In this document: positions 8,252-17,853 of the stretch, in pieces
Position numbering within the stretch: the stretch's first letter is position 1
Layout of the letters: every line of letters begins with the position of its first letter
Origin: Chromobacterium subtsugae
GTDB lineage: Bacteria > Pseudomonadota > Gammaproteobacteria > Burkholderiales > Chromobacteriaceae
NCBI RefSeq assembly: GCF_001676875.1
Contig: NZ_JYKA01000007.1
Location: 62,001 to 126,000 of the forward strand
Length of the DNA: 64,000 nt
Direction: 5' to 3'
Program-made: the position numbers and the translations under genes
The notes under the pieces: model-generated
Database searches by the model: none
What the model was told of the DNA's origin: nothing
Seen by the model: only the letters and a program-made list of their open reading frames with translations

Positions 8252-9784
8252 TCACAAGGACGGCAACGCCGCGCCGTCGATCAGGCCGTTGAAACGGCCG
8301 CTGGCCACCAGCGCCGCGGCTTTCTCGATGTCCGGCGCGAAATAACGGTCCTTGTCGTAGAACGGCACCTGCTCGCGCAGCATGCCCTTGGCCGCCTCCA
8401 GCTTGGCGCTGGATTTGTTCGGCGCGCGGAAGTCTATGCCCTGGCAGGCGGCCAGCAGCTCGACGCCCAGGATGCCGGCGGTGTTGCCGGCCATGTCCTT
8501 CAGGCGGCGCCCGGCGAAGGTAGCCATCGACACGTGGTCTTCCTGGTTGGCGCTGGTGGGCAGGCTGTCCACCGAGGCCGGGTGCGCCAGCGATTTGTTT
8601 TCGCTGGCCAGCGCGGCGGAGGTCACCTGGGCGATCATGAAGCCGGAATTGACGCCGCCGTTGTTGACCAGGAAGGGCGGCAGCTTGGACAGATTGCTGT
8701 CGATCAGCAGCGCCATCCGGCGTTCCGACAGCGAGCCGATTTCGGCGATGGCCAGCGCCAGATTGTCGGCGGCGAAGGCCACCGGCTCGGCGTGGAAGTT
8801 GCCGCCGGACAGGATGTCGTTGTCGTCGGCGAACACCAGCGGATTGTCGGATACCGAGTTGGCTTCCACGCGCAGCACTTCGGCGGCGTTGCGGATTTGG
8901 GTCAGGCAGGCGCCCATCACCTGCGGCTGGCAGCGCAGGCTGTACGGGTCCTGCACCTTGCCGCAGTTTTCATGCGATTGCTCGATCTGGCTGTGTTCCA
9001 GCAGTTCGCGGTACAGGCGGGCGGCGTCGATCTGGCCCTGGTGGCCGCGCACTTCGTGGATGCGGGCGTCGAACGGGGTGCGGCTGCCCAGTGCCGCTTC
9101 CACCGACAGGCTGCCGGCCACGGTGGCGGACACGTACAGGTCCTCGGCGGCGAACAGGCCTTCCAGCGCGAAGGCGGTGGATGCCTGGGTGCCGTTCAGC
9201 AGCGCCAGGCCTTCCTTCGGCGCCAGCGTGATAGGCGCGAGGCCGGCGGAGCGCATCGCCACCGAGCCCGGCACCCGCACGCCGTCGACGAAGGCCTCGC
9301 CCTCGCCGATCAGCACCGCGCTCATATGCGACAGCGGCGCCAGGTCGCCGGAAGCGCCGACCGAACCCTTCTGCGGGATCACCGGGTAGATCTGGCGGTT
9401 GAACAGCGTCACCAGCGCCTCGATCACCTCGCGGCGGATGCCGGAGAAGCCGCGCGCCAGCGAGTTGATCTTCAGCGCCATCACCAGGCGCACGCTGCTG
9501 TCCTCCATCGGCGCGCCGATGCCGGCGGCGTGCGACAGCACGATGGAGCGTTGCAGCAGCTCCAGCTCGTCGGTGGCGATCTTGGTGCTGGCCAGCAGGC
9601 CGAAGCCGGTGTTGATGCCGTAGACGGTGCGGCCTTCGGACAGCACGCGCGCCACGGTGGCGGCGGAGGCGTCGATGCCGGCGTGGCTGGACGGATCCAG
9701 CCGCAGTTGCAAGCCGGTTTCACGTGAAACGCGGCGCAGGTCGGCCAGCGTCAGCCGGCCCGGTACGATGTTGAGGATGCTCAT
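8252..9784 (-). CDS. hutH: Histidine ammonia-lyase
   Basis: 510 residues. It removes ammonia from L-histidine to give urocanate, the first step of histidine breakdown, in the cytoplasm. The Ala144-Ser145-Gly146 triad in [12 protein letters not shown] forms the MIO electrophile, and YGINTGFG near residue 55 carries the active-site Tyr. The length matches the family. It is the last gene of hutIGUH, 103 bases after hutU, with a plain gap between. A parS-like palindrome lies inside its 5' coding part. Confidence 0.97.
   Translation of the reverse strand: MSILNIVPGRLTLADLRRVSRETGLQLRLDPSSHAGIDASAATVARVLSEGRTVYGINTGFGLLASTKIATDELELLQRSIVLSHAAGIGAPMEDSSVRLVMALKINSLARGFSGIRREVIEALVTLFNRQIYPVIPQKGSVGASGDLAPLSHMSAVLIGEGEAFVDGVRVPGSVAMRSAGLAPITLAPKEGLALLNGTQASTAFALEGLFAAEDLYVSATVAGSLSVEAALGSRTPFDARIHEVRGHQGQIDAARLYRELLEHSQIEQSHENCGKVQDPYSLRCQPQVMGACLTQIRNAAEVLRVEANSVSDNPLVFADDNDILSGGNFHAEPVAFAADNLALAIAEIGSLSERRMALLIDSNLSKLPPFLVNNGGVNSGFMIAQVTSAALASENKSLAHPASVDSLPTSANQEDHVSMATFAGRRLKDMAGNTAGILGVELLAACQGIDFRAPNKSSAKLEAAKGMLREQVPFYDKDRYFAPDIEKAAALVASGRFNGLIDGAALPSL
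9716..9731. promoter_or_regulatory. parS: parS-like ParB-binding site 2, inside hutH
   Basis: The 14-base core GTTTCACGTGAAAC (9717-9730) is a perfect palindrome identical to the parS core. It lies within the hutH coding sequence near codon 19-23, so the gene's codons accommodate it. Confidence 0.85.
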
Positions 9785-9887
9785 GGCTTCTAATCTCTCT
9801 TGCTTCTTTGTTCTATTGCTTGCGTATCTCGTTATTGCGGCAATGCGTACAGGCGGAAGAACCTGTCGGCTCCCCGCCTCATCGCGC

Positions 9888-11558
9888 TTACTTCAGCATC
9901 GGCAGGTCCAGGCCCTGTTCCTTGGCGCAGTCCACCGCGATGTCGTAGCCGGCGTCGGCATGGCGCATCACGCCGGTGCCCGGGTCATTGCGCAGCACGC
10001 GGCCCAGCCGTTCGGCCGCGGCGTCGCTGCCGTCGCAGACAATGACCACGCCGGAGTGCTGCGAGAAACCCATGCCCACGCCGCCGCCGTGGTGCAGCGA
10101 CACCCAGGTGGCGCCGCCGGCGGTGTTGAGCAGCGCGTTCAATAGCGGCCAGTCGGACACGGCGTCGGAGCCGTCCTTCATGGATTCCGTCTCGCGGTTA
10201 GGCGAGGCGACCGAGCCGGAATCCAGATGGTCGCGGCCGATGACGATGGGCGCCTTCAATTCGCCGTTCTTCACCATCTCGTTGAAAGCCTGGCCCAGGC
10301 GGGCGCGGTCTTTCAGGCCCACCCAGCAGATGCGCGCCGGCAGGCCCTGGAAGGCGATGCGCTCCTTGGCCATGTCCAGCCAGTTGTGCAGGTGCGGATC
10401 GTCCGGGATCAGCTCCTTCACTTTCTGGTCGGTCTTGTAGATGTCTTCCGGATCGCCGGACAGCGCCACCCAGCGGAAGGGGCCGATGCCCTCGCAGAAC
10501 AGCGGGCGCACATAGGCCGGGACGAAGCCGGGGAAGTCGAAGGCGTTGTGCACGCCCTCTTCCAGCGCCATCTGGCGGATGTTGTTGCCGTAGTCCAGCG
10601 TGGCCGCGCCGCGCGCTTGCAGCGTCAGCATCGCGCGCACTTGCACCGCCATGGATTTCTTGGCGGCGGCGGTGATTTCGGCGGCGGCGGTCTTCTGCTT
10701 GTCGCGCCACTGGGCCACGCTCCAGCCTTGCGGCAGGTAGCCGTGCACCGGGTCGTGGGCGGAAGTCTGGTCGGTGACCACGTCCGGGGTGATGCCGCGC
10801 GCCACCAGTTCGGCGAACACGTCGGCGGCGTTGCCGAGCAAGCCCACCGATACGGCTTTGCCGCTTTGCTTGGCGTCCTCGACGATGGCCAGCGCCTCGT
10901 CCAAGGTGGTGGCCTTGCGGTCCACGTAACGGGTTTTCAGCCGGAAATCGATGCGGGTTTCGTCGCATTCGACGGCGATCATGCTGAAACCTGCCATGGT
11001 GGCGGCCAGCGGCTGCGCGCCGCCCATGCCGCCCAAGCCGCCGGTCAGAATCCAGCGGCCCTGCGGCTTGCCGCCGAAGTGCTGGTTGGCGACGGCGAAG
11101 AAGGTTTCGTAGGTTCCTTGCACGATGCCTTGCGAGCCGATGTAGATCCACGAGCCGGCCGTCATCTGGCCGTACATCATCAGGCCCTTCTTATCCAGCT
11201 CGTTGAAGTGCTCCCAGTTGGCCCAGTGCGGCACCAGGTTGGAGTTGGCGATCAGCACGCGCGGCGCGTTTTCGTGGGTCTTGAACACCCCCACCGGCTT
11301 GCCGGACTGCACCAGCAGCGTTTCGTCGTCTTCCAGCCGCCGCAGCGTCTCCAGGATCTTGTCGTAGCATTCCCAGTTGCGGGCGGCGCGGCCGATGCCG
11401 CCGTACACCACCAGGGATTGCGGGTGCTCGGCCACTTCGGCGTCCAGATTGTTCTGGATCATCCGGTAGGCGGCTTCGGTCAGCCAGCTTTTACACGTCA
11501 GCTGGTTGCCGCGCGGCGCGCGGATCACGCGCGACGGGTCGTGGCGGGGGTCGGTCAT
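9888..11558 (-). CDS. hutU: Urocanate hydratase
   Basis: 556 residues. It adds water to urocanate, giving 4-imidazolone-5-propionate, the second step of histidine breakdown; NAD+ acts as the electrophile. Visible hallmarks are [17 protein letters not shown] near the N-terminus, [18 protein letters not shown] (NAD-binding) near residue 175, and the C-terminal [15 protein letters not shown]. It lies between hutG (27 bases upstream) and hutH in a single transcription unit. Confidence 0.97.
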   Translation of the reverse strand: MTDPRHDPSRVIRAPRGNQLTCKSWLTEAAYRMIQNNLDAEVAEHPQSLVVYGGIGRAARNWECYDKILETLRRLEDDETLLVQSGKPVGVFKTHENAPRVLIANSNLVPHWANWEHFNELDKKGLMMYGQMTAGSWIYIGSQGIVQGTYETFFAVANQHFGGKPQGRWILTGGLGGMGGAQPLAATMAGFSMIAVECDETRIDFRLKTRYVDRKATTLDEALAIVEDAKQSGKAVSVGLLGNAADVFAELVARGITPDVVTDQTSAHDPVHGYLPQGWSVAQWRDKQKTAAAEITAAAKKSMAVQVRAMLTLQARGAATLDYGNNIRQMALEEGVHNAFDFPGFVPAYVRPLFCEGIGPFRWVALSGDPEDIYKTDQKVKELIPDDPHLHNWLDMAKERIAFQGLPARICWVGLKDRARLGQAFNEMVKNGELKAPIVIGRDHLDSGSVASPNRETESMKDGSDAVSDWPLLNALLNTAGGATWVSLHHGGGVGMGFSQHSGVVIVCDGSDAAAERLGRVLRNDPGTGVMRHADAGYDIAVDCAKEQGLDLPMLK

Positions 11559-11585
11559 CTCTGTCTCTCCTCAGGTGATGCGCAA

Positions 11586-12518
11586 TCAACGGCGTAAATG
11601 ACGGGTCAAGCTCCATGCCAGCCGCGCCGCCGCTTTCGCGCCATGGCTGTCGATGTCGTATTCGGGATTGAATTCCACCAGGTCGGCGCCGATCAGCTTG
11701 CCGCTCTTGGCCAGCCGGCCGACCAGCGTCTCCACCACCGCGATGTCGACGCCGTAGCCGGCCGGCGCCGACACCGCCGGCATCTGCGCCGCCGGCAGCA
11801 CGTCCAGGTCTATGGTCAGGTAGACGGCGTCGACGCTGTCGAGGAATTCGGCCAACTGGCCGCGGATGTCGGCCAGCTGCCAGCCGGTCATCTCGGTGTC
11901 CAGCCGCCACTCGGCGCCCAGCGCGCGCGCGGTGTCGAACAGCGCCTGGGTGTTGGCGGTTTCGGCCACGCCCAGGCACAGGTAGCGGAAATGCTGGCCG
12001 CGGCGCGCGCAGTCGGCGGCGATCTGCGCGAACGGCGTGCCGCTGGTGGCCTCGTCGGCATGGCGCAGGTCGAAGTGGGCGTCGAAATTGACGATGCCGA
12101 TGCGCTTGCCGGGATGGGCGTCGGCCAGCCCCAGCCAGTGGCCGTAGGCGGTTTCATGGCCGCCGCCCAGCACCAGCGGCAGATGGCCGGCTTCCGCCGC
12201 CTGCTGCACCTTCAACGCCAGTTTGCGCTGCGCGGCGTCCAGATTGCCGGCGTCGCACACCACATCGCCGGCGTCGTACAAGGGCAGGGTCGGATGGTAG
12301 GCCAGGTTGGCCAGCGCCTTGCGCAGCGCGCGCGGCCCGTTCGCCGCCCCGACGCGGCCCTGGTTGCGGCGCACGCCTTCGTCGCAGGCGAAGCCGATGA
12401 TGGCGACGCCGGGCGCCGCGCCTTCGGCCAGCGGCTGCACCAGCTGGTGCCAGCGCCGCGCGCCGTCGCCCTCGCCCTTGTCGATGCGGCCGGTCCAGCC
12501 GCTCATGTCTATGCTCAT
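11586..12518 (-). CDS. hutG: Formimidoylglutamase
   Basis: 310 residues of the ureohydrolase (arginase/agmatinase) fold. Manganese-binding motifs are visible: GGGHETAYGHW, NFDAHFDLRH and TIDLDVLP. In the hut pathway it cleaves N-formimidoyl-L-glutamate directly to glutamate and formamide, so this organism uses the short four-enzyme route rather than HutF plus a deformylase. The gene lies 13 bases after hutI and 27 bases before hutU, in one operon. Confidence 0.95.
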   Translation of the reverse strand: MSIDMSGWTGRIDKGEGDGARRWHQLVQPLAEGAAPGVAIIGFACDEGVRRNQGRVGAANGPRALRKALANLAYHPTLPLYDAGDVVCDAGNLDAAQRKLALKVQQAAEAGHLPLVLGGGHETAYGHWLGLADAHPGKRIGIVNFDAHFDLRHADEATSGTPFAQIAADCARRGQHFRYLCLGVAETANTQALFDTARALGAEWRLDTEMTGWQLADIRGQLAEFLDSVDAVYLTIDLDVLPAAQMPAVSAPAGYGVDIAVVETLVGRLAKSGKLIGADLVEFNPEYDIDSHGAKAAARLAWSLTRHLRR

Positions 12519-12531
12519 GCTCGCTCCCGCT

Positions 12532-13773
12532 TCATTCGAGGTTTTGCGCCGCGCCGCGGAACACCCGCTGCTTCAGTTGCGGCGCGCCGACGCTGTAGGC
12601 CAGCTCGGCCGGATGATCGATATCCCACACCAGCAGGTCCGCCACATAGCCGGCCGCCAGCCGGCCATGGCTGGCGCCGCGTCCCAGCGCCTGCGCCGCG
12701 TGGCGGGTGACGCCGGCCAGCGCCTCTTCCGGACTCAGGCCGAACAGCACGCAGGCCTGGTTCATCGCCAGGCGTATCGAGGCGAACGGGCTGGTGCCGG
12801 GATTGAGGTCGGTGGACACCGCCATCGGCACGCCGGCCTCGCGCAGCAGCGCCACCGGCGGTTTCTGCGTCTCGCGCAGGAAATAGAAGGCGCCGGGCAG
12901 CAGCACCGCCACGGTGCCGGCGCGTTTGAGCGCGTCCACGCCGGCGGCGTCCAAGTATTCGATGTGGTCGGCCGACAGGCCGCCGAATTCGGCCACCAGC
13001 TCCGCGCCGTGGAGGTTGGACAGCTGCTCGACATGGCCCTTCACCTTCAAGCCATGCGCGCGCGCCGCCTCGAACACGCGGCGGGTCTGCGCCGGTGTGA
13101 AGCCCACGCTCTCGCAGAACACGTCCACCGCCTCGGCCAGGCCGGCCCGCGCCGCCACCGGCAGAATGGATTCGACCACCAGGTCGATGTAGCCGTCGGC
13201 GTCGCCGGCGTACTCAGGCGGCAGCGCGTGCGCGGCCAGCAGCGTGGCCGCCACTTCCACCGGCAGCGAATCCTGCAGCCGCCTGGCCGCGGCCAGCTGC
13301 TTCAGTTCGTCGGCCTGGGTCAGGCCATAGCCGGACTTGATCTCCACCGTGGTGACGCCCTCGGCCATCAGCGCCTTCAGCCGCGGCAGGCTGGCCAGCG
13401 CCAGCTCCTCCTCGTCCAGCCAGCGGGTGGCGCGCACGGTGGAGACGATGCCGCCGCCCTCGGCGGCGATCTGCTGGTAAGGCACGCCGGCCAGCCGCTT
13501 TTCCCACTCGGCGGCGCGGCTGCCGCCGTACACCAGGTGGGTGTGGCAATCGATGAAGCCCGGCGTGATCCAGCGGCCCTGCAGATCGTGGACGTCGCCA
13601 TCGAACGCGGCGGCGTCGACCTCGGCCTGCGGCAGCAGCGCTTCGATGTTGCCGTCGCGCAACAGCAGCGCGTGCTGCTCCAGGCAGCCGTAAGGCGCGG
13701 CGCGCGCCGGATCCATGGTGGCCAGCCTGGCGTTCAGCCACAGGCTGGGGCGGGAAGCGGGTGTGGGGCTCAT
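12532..13773 (-). CDS. hutI: Imidazolonepropionase
   Basis: 413 residues of the amidohydrolase superfamily. The enzyme opens the ring of imidazolonepropionate to give formimidoylglutamate. [15 protein letters not shown] holds the HxH metal pair, and VEIKSGYG and [13 protein letters not shown] carry further metal and substrate residues. The ATG at 13773 is chosen: the frame stays open for eleven more codons, but those run through the operator palindrome. It is the first gene of hutIGUH; the HutC-type operator sits about 22 bases upstream. Confidence 0.96.
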   Translation of the reverse strand: MSPTPASRPSLWLNARLATMDPARAAPYGCLEQHALLLRDGNIEALLPQAEVDAAAFDGDVHDLQGRWITPGFIDCHTHLVYGGSRAAEWEKRLAGVPYQQIAAEGGGIVSTVRATRWLDEEELALASLPRLKALMAEGVTTVEIKSGYGLTQADELKQLAAARRLQDSLPVEVAATLLAAHALPPEYAGDADGYIDLVVESILPVAARAGLAEAVDVFCESVGFTPAQTRRVFEAARAHGLKVKGHVEQLSNLHGAELVAEFGGLSADHIEYLDAAGVDALKRAGTVAVLLPGAFYFLRETQKPPVALLREAGVPMAVSTDLNPGTSPFASIRLAMNQACVLFGLSPEEALAGVTRHAAQALGRGASHGRLAAGYVADLLVWDIDHPAELAYSVGAPQLKQRVFRGAAQNLE

Positions 13774-13794
13774 GGCAAACCTGTGCGTCGGTAT

Positions 13795-13806
13795 TTGTAT
13801 ATACAA
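13795..13806. promoter_or_regulatory. HutC-type operator before hutI
   Basis: TTGTATATACAA is a perfect 12-base palindrome lying 22 bases before the hutI start codon. It matches the TGTATATACA core known for GntR-family HutC repressors. With hutC next door, the simplest reading is repression of hutIGUH until urocanate accumulates. Confidence 0.8.
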
Positions 13807-13892
13807 TTATCCAGACAGCACCGGCTGTCAAGCCTGCCGTGTAAACCGCCGCCCAGTCTGCCGTTTACAAGCTTTTGATGTTGCAGGGCAAT

Positions 13893-13920
13893 AAAAAGGG
13901 GCCGCCTGGCAGGCAGCCCC
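13893..13920 (-). terminator. Terminator after hutC
   Basis: Read on the minus strand, a GC-rich hairpin (GGGGC / GCCCC, then GCCT / AGGC, with one central mismatch) is followed by five Ts. It lies 37 bases past the hutC stop codon and upstream of the hutI operator, so hutC and hutIGUH are separate transcripts. Confidence 0.75.
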
Positions 13921-13943
13921 TGTTATCCGGGAAGAGCGGCTAA

Positions 13944-13955
13944 TTGTATATACCG
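13944..13955. promoter_or_regulatory. Second, imperfect HutC-type site
   Basis: TTGTATATACCG matches the hutI operator palindrome in ten of twelve positions. It touches the end of hutC, about 140 bases from the main operator. It could be an auxiliary site for looping, or chance similarity. Confidence 0.4.
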
Positions 13956-13956
13956 T

Positions 13957-14673
13957 TTACTTCTTCACCCGCGTCTGCGAGCGCAACTTGTAGCGCAGGC
14001 CGGGGTGAGTCAGCCGGGCAAAGCTCACCAGCTTCTTGTGCGACCAGGTGCGGCGCAGCACCAGCAGGCACGGCTCGCCGGCGGCGATGCCCAGCAGCGT
14101 CTGCTCGGCCACGCCGGGCAGCACCGCTTCCACGCTATGCTCGATATCGGTCAGCGGGCAGCTTTGCATCAGGTAGTCGTTGGGCGTGCGCGCGCGGAAA
14201 TCCTGCGCCAGGTAGTCCGGCGCGAAAGCCGGATTGATGTAGCGATCTTCCAGCTGGATCGCCACATCGTCCTCGCAATGCACTATCAAGGAATGGAACA
14301 CCCGCGCGCCCGCCTTCACCCCCAGCCGCAGCGCCACTTCTTCGCTGGCGGGCAAGGCCTCCAGCACGATCACCTGGCCGCTGTGGCGGTGGCCGCGGGC
14401 CTCGATCTCGGCGGCGATGTTGTTGATGTCCAAGAGCGGCGATTCGGCCTTGCGCTCGGCGACGTAAGTGCCGTCGCCGGCGAAGCGCAGCAGGATGCCG
14501 GCCTCGGCCAGATCGCGCACCGCCTTGTTGACCGTCATCCGCGACACGCCGAACTGGCGCGCCAGCTCCAGCTCCGGCGGAATCTTGCAGCCGGGCAGGA
14601 AATGGCGGTCGCGGATGCCGGACAGGATATAGTCTTTGATGCGCTGATAACGCGGTAGCGGGGAGTCTGACAC
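13957..14673 (-). CDS. hutC: Histidine utilisation repressor, GntR family
   Basis: 238 residues. An N-terminal winged helix-turn-helix (about 5-70; RYQRIKDYIL, then FGVSRMTVNKAVRDLAEAG) is followed by a UTRA effector domain (about 90-235). HutC proteins repress the hut operon and release DNA when urocanate binds. The GTG at 14673 gives the usual family length and a normal N-terminus (SDSPLPRYQRI); the frame is open further upstream but would add 39 non-conserved residues. It is divergent from the DUF962 gene and followed by its own terminator. Confidence 0.93.
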   Translation of the reverse strand: MSDSPLPRYQRIKDYILSGIRDRHFLPGCKIPPELELARQFGVSRMTVNKAVRDLAEAGILLRFAGDGTYVAERKAESPLLDINNIAAEIEARGHRHSGQVIVLEALPASEEVALRLGVKAGARVFHSLIVHCEDDVAIQLEDRYINPAFAPDYLAQDFRARTPNDYLMQSCPLTDIEHSVEAVLPGVAEQTLLGIAAGEPCLLVLRRTWSHKKLVSFARLTHPGLRYKLRSQTRVKK

Positions 14674-14780
14674 CGTGGTTCCAGAATTGAGCGGGATGGC
14701 CGATTGTAACGCGAGCCGCGCCCTCGCCGCCTGATCCAGCGCAGAAAACGCCGCAGCCCACCCCTGCAGGAGACGTCGCC

Positions 14781-15227
14781 ATGATGACATTGCCGCAATG
14801 GCTGGCCGAATACGACGCCAGCCACCGCCATCCGTTCAATATCGCCATGCACAAGCTGTGCGTGCCGCTGATCGCGCTGTCGCTGCTCGGCATGCTGATC
14901 GCGCTGCCCGGCCCGCTGCCCTGGGCCTGGCTGCTATGGCTGGGCGCCGTCGCCTGGTACTGGCGGCTGTCGCGCCCGGTCGCGCTGGTGATGGCGGTGC
15001 TGTGCAGCCTGGCGCTGCTGCTGCTGACCATCGCCCAGAGCCAGGGCCTGCCGCTGGGCTATGTGTCGCTGCCGGTGTTCGCGCTGGCCTGGGCCGGCCA
15101 GTTCGCCGGCCATGCCCGCGAAGGCCGCAAGCCGTCGTTCGCGCAGGATCTGCGCTTTTTGCTGATCGGCCCGCTGTGGACGCTGCGCGCGCTGTGGCTA
15201 AGGCTGGGCCTGTTGCCGCGCGATTGA
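14781..15227 (+). CDS. DUF962/Mpo1-like membrane protein
   Basis: 148 residues with four hydrophobic helices. The N-terminal signature is WLAEYDASHRHPFNIAMHKL, and a HAREGRKPSFAQDLRFLLIGP stretch near the end fits the DUF962 family (yeast Mpo1/YGL010w). Yeast Mpo1 is an ER dioxygenase acting on 2-hydroxy fatty acids; the two N-terminal His-containing motifs (SHRHP, MHKL) that could bind iron are present. In bacteria the role is unproven. AGGAGA lies before the double ATG. Confidence 0.8.
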   Translation: MMTLPQWLAEYDASHRHPFNIAMHKLCVPLIALSLLGMLIALPGPLPWAWLLWLGAVAWYWRLSRPVALVMAVLCSLALLLLTIAQSQGLPLGYVSLPVFALAWAGQFAGHAREGRKPSFAQDLRFLLIGPLWTLRALWLRLGLLPRD

Positions 15228-15294
15228 GCGGCATCGTCGCCCTGTCATGCCGTCCGCGTTATCATCGGCGCTTCCCCATTCGATGGAGCGCAGC

Positions 15295-16146
15295 ATGATC
15301 TATCCGCAAGGGCTGTCCCTGGCCGAACTAGCGCCCCGCGTCGGCCTGATCGAGCTGGCCGGCGCCGGCTTCTCCGCCCGGCTGTCACTGCTGGGCGGCC
15401 AGTTGCTGGACTACCGCCGCGACGGCGAGGCGCCGCTGTTCTATCTGTCGCCGCAAGCCGTTTACCAGCCTGGCAAGGCGATACGCGGCGGCGTGCCGGT
15501 GTGCTGGCCGTGGTTCGGCCCGCACCCGTCCGATGCCGGCCAGGGCGCGCACGGCGTGGCGCGCCAGCAGCTGTGGACGCTGCGCGAAGCCAGCCGCGAC
15601 GGCGAAGTGTTCCACGTGAAACTGGACGGCCCGCGCCACGGCGACCTGACGGCCAGCCTGGCCTGCCGCATCGGACCCGACGGCGTCGCCATCGAGCTGG
15701 TCAGCCGCAACCACGGCGCGCAGCCGCAAACCGTCAGCGCCGCCCTGCACAGCTATTTCGCGGTGTCCGACATCGACAATATCGCGCTGCGCGGCCTGGA
15801 GGGCGCGCCGGCGCACGACAAGGTCAGCGGCGAGCGCGTCGCGCTGCCGCAACAGCCGTTCCGCTTCGCCGGCGAAGTGGACCTGGTGGTCTACTCCGGC
15901 CAGGCCGTCACGCTAGACGACAGCGGCTGGCGCCGCCGGCTGCGCATCGACAGCCAGGGCTCGGCCACCTCGGTGCTGTGGAACCCGGCGCCGGCCAAGG
16001 CGCGGCAGCTGGCCGACCTGCCCGACGAGGACTGGCGGCGCTTCGTCTGCGTGGAAACCGCCAACGCCGGCGAAGACGCCCGCTCGCTGCTCCCCGGCGC
16101 CAGCCACACGCTGGGCTGCCGCCTGCATTTCTCTCGCGCCGACTAG
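15295..16146 (+). CDS. D-hexose-6-phosphate mutarotase (aldose 1-epimerase fold)
   Basis: 283 residues related to yeast YMR099c and E. coli YeaD, which interconvert alpha and beta anomers of glucose 6-phosphate. Family hallmarks are GGQLLDY, IRGGVPVCWPWFGPHP, GVARQQLWTL (catalytic-His region), ALHSYFAVSDI and the C-terminal FVCVETANAG containing the catalytic Glu. The ATG at 15295 has GGAG eight bases upstream; an earlier in-frame ATG would add 16 residues. A parS-like site sits inside the gene. Confidence 0.9.
   Translation: MIYPQGLSLAELAPRVGLIELAGAGFSARLSLLGGQLLDYRRDGEAPLFYLSPQAVYQPGKAIRGGVPVCWPWFGPHPSDAGQGAHGVARQQLWTLREASRDGEVFHVKLDGPRHGDLTASLACRIGPDGVAIELVSRNHGAQPQTVSAALHSYFAVSDIDNIALRGLEGAPAHDKVSGERVALPQQPFRFAGEVDLVVYSGQAVTLDDSGWRRRLRIDSQGSATSVLWNPAPAKARQLADLPDEDWRRFVCVETANAGEDARSLLPGASHTLGCRLHFSRAD
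15608..15623. promoter_or_regulatory. parS: parS-like ParB-binding site 3, inside mutarotase gene
   Basis: TGTTCCACGTGAAACT differs from the parS consensus only at the last base. It encodes VFHVKL within the mutarotase, so it is fully embedded in coding sequence. Confidence 0.8.
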
Positions 16147-16211
16147 GCGTTATAATCAAGGGCTTGCCGCCGCGCCCAAGCCGGCGGCGCCCATACCCGG
16201 ACAACGCAGCA

Positions 16212-16757
16212 ATGGCACGACCCGACAAGATCTCCCGCTTCCTCCCGCTCACCTTCGCCAACGGCAACAGCGTGCGCCGTTTCGGCAAGCACTGTCCGCA
16301 GTGCCGCGCCATGGTGGGCGCCGAGCACATGGAAGGCATCGCCAGCCTCAAGCAAGGCAAGATCTTTCTGTCCGCCGAAGCCTGCTGCCCGCAGTGCCGC
16401 CAGCGCTTCCCGGTAGCCTGCGTCATCACCGACGACAAGCGGGTGCACCGCGTGCTGCTGCCCTTGTGGATGTTCCGCATCTGGCTCAACTCCGCCACCC
16501 GCCACGATCCGCAGCCGGAAAACCAGGACAACTGGGAAATCGAGGCCGAAGAGCCCAAAGGGCTGAGCCTGCCGGCCGACGCCGAGGTGGTGCGCTCCGA
16601 AGAGGTGCTGGGCCGCTTCCAGGGCGAGCCGATCTGCGCCTGGATCGAGTACCAGGGCCAGCGCTTCGTTTTCGACCGCGCCGCGCCCGGCAACAACCTG
16701 ACGCTGACGCCCAGCGAATTGTTGTTCGAGGGCCGGCTGATCTACCGCCAGCAGTAA
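16212..16757 (+). CDS. Conserved zinc-ribbon-like protein, unknown function
   Basis: 181 residues, no signal peptide or membrane segment. Two Cys-x-x-Cys knuckles (HCPQCRAM near residue 27 and CCPQCRQRF near residue 57) could form one zinc ribbon. The middle is rich in acidic residues (NWEIEAEEPKG), and the end (IEYQGQRFVFDRA) is predicted beta structure. I do not recognise a named family. The ATG at 16212 gives a sensible Met-Ala-Arg start; the frame is open far upstream but only as a shadow of the mutarotase gene. It follows the mutarotase by 65 bases and may be co-transcribed with it. Confidence 0.7.
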   Translation: MARPDKISRFLPLTFANGNSVRRFGKHCPQCRAMVGAEHMEGIASLKQGKIFLSAEACCPQCRQRFPVACVITDDKRVHRVLLPLWMFRIWLNSATRHDPQPENQDNWEIEAEEPKGLSLPADAEVVRSEEVLGRFQGEPICAWIEYQGQRFVFDRAAPGNNLTLTPSELLFEGRLIYRQQ

Positions 16758-16820
16758 GCGCTCACGCGGCTGGGTCCGCAAGCCAGGCCAGCAGTTCCTG
16801 CGGCGACGCCGACCCGCGCG

Positions 16821-17171
16821 CCGCGGCGGCTACGCCTGCAGGAAATGCTCAACTTCATCAGCGCCGAGCTCCACGCCGGCAGCGCCCCCTTGTTCCAGTC
16901 CGACCCGCCGCGCGCGGCGCGCGCGATGCTCCAGGCCAAGTTGAGCCAGCGCCTGGACTGGCTGGACAGCGTATTGCGGCTGCGCGACTACCTGCTGGGC
17001 GACGCGTTCTCCGTGGCCGACGCCTATCTGTACACAGTGCTGGACTGGCTGCCGCGCTTTGCCATCGACCTGGCCGGCTGGCCGAACTTGCGCGCTTTCC
17101 ACGCGCGGGTGGACGGCCGCGACGCGGTGCGCCAGGCGCTGCGGGCGGAGGCGGATTCGACGCCGGCGTGA
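16821..17171 (+). pseudogene. Glutathione S-transferase remnant, C-terminal domain only
   Basis: From about 16821 the frame encodes RLRLQEMLNFISAELHAG and then a complete all-helical GST C-terminal domain (LLGDAFSVADAYLYTVLDWL, PNLRAFHARV). The N-terminal thioredoxin-like, glutathione-binding domain of about 80 residues is missing, and the upstream frame closes at the stop of the preceding gene (16757). An internal ATG at 16845 could still give a 108-residue protein, but it would lack the active site. A full-length paralogue of the same GST type lies at 32462-33073. Confidence 0.75.
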
Positions 17172-17293
17172 CGGAGCAACCAAACCGAATCGGTCATTTG
17201 TGCGCGTGGCGGCGCGCCGCGTATGCTTTTCCCACCGCCCTTGCGGCGACGCCCCAGGCCGGCCCGGCCGAAAACGCACAGCCAAGGAAAAAC

Positions 17294-17833
17294 ATGCGCA
17301 AGCCCTTGATGACCCTGCTGTTGTCCCTGCCCTGCGCGCTGGCCAGCCTGCCGGCCGGCAGCGCGCCCGCCGCCGGCCTGGCCGGCGACTACGGCGCCAG
17401 CATCGGCGCCCCCGGCAACCGCCTGCAGTTGCGGCTCAGCTGCCGCGACGACGCCCACTGCGAGCTCGCCACCGCCTTCGAAGCGGCCGGCGCGCCCAGC
17501 CAGCCGGTCCGCCAGCGCCTGGACCAGGTGCTGGCGCTGCAAGACAAGACCGAAGCGGAGAACGCGCTGCGCTTCGCCGTCCAGCACCGCGGCGACCAGC
17601 CGCTGCCGCCGGATCTCGCCGAGGCGATGGCCAAGCTCAAACCGGTTCTGTCCGGCCAGCCGGCCATTCGCCAATGCTGGGACCTGAACCTGCCGCAGCC
17701 CGGCGAAATGCTGGCCTGCACGCTGTCCGGCGCCCCGGCCGGCAGCGCGCCGTTGTATCTGTTCGGCACCCTGCAGGCCGACGGCCAGGCCGGCTTCCGG
17801 CGTTACGTGATCTATCCGCTGTCGCGGCAATGA
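17294..17833 (+). CDS. Small exported protein, possible effector immunity protein
   Basis: 179 residues with a Sec signal peptide (positive MRK, then a hydrophobic core to about residue 20, cleavage near SAPAAG). The mature part begins GLAGDYGASIGAPGNRLQLRLSC and has cysteines near residues 52, 58, 128 and 140 that could form two disulfides. No named family is recognised. Its stop lies 20 bases before the DUF2235-like hydrolase with the XVIPCD-like tail, in the same direction. Periplasmic immunity proteins of type IV and type VI lipase effectors are usually encoded exactly so; that role is inferred from context only. Confidence 0.6.
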   Translation: MRKPLMTLLLSLPCALASLPAGSAPAAGLAGDYGASIGAPGNRLQLRLSCRDDAHCELATAFEAAGAPSQPVRQRLDQVLALQDKTEAENALRFAVQHRGDQPLPPDLAEAMAKLKPVLSGQPAIRQCWDLNLPQPGEMLACTLSGAPAGSAPLYLFGTLQADGQAGFRRYVIYPLSRQ

Positions 17834-17853
17834 GCATTTGAACAGGAGACATC

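Noticed and set aside
16301..17293. Long upstream extension of the small exported protein's frame
   Set aside because: It runs through the zinc-ribbon gene and the GST remnant in another frame; the signal peptide and ribosome site fix the start at 17294.
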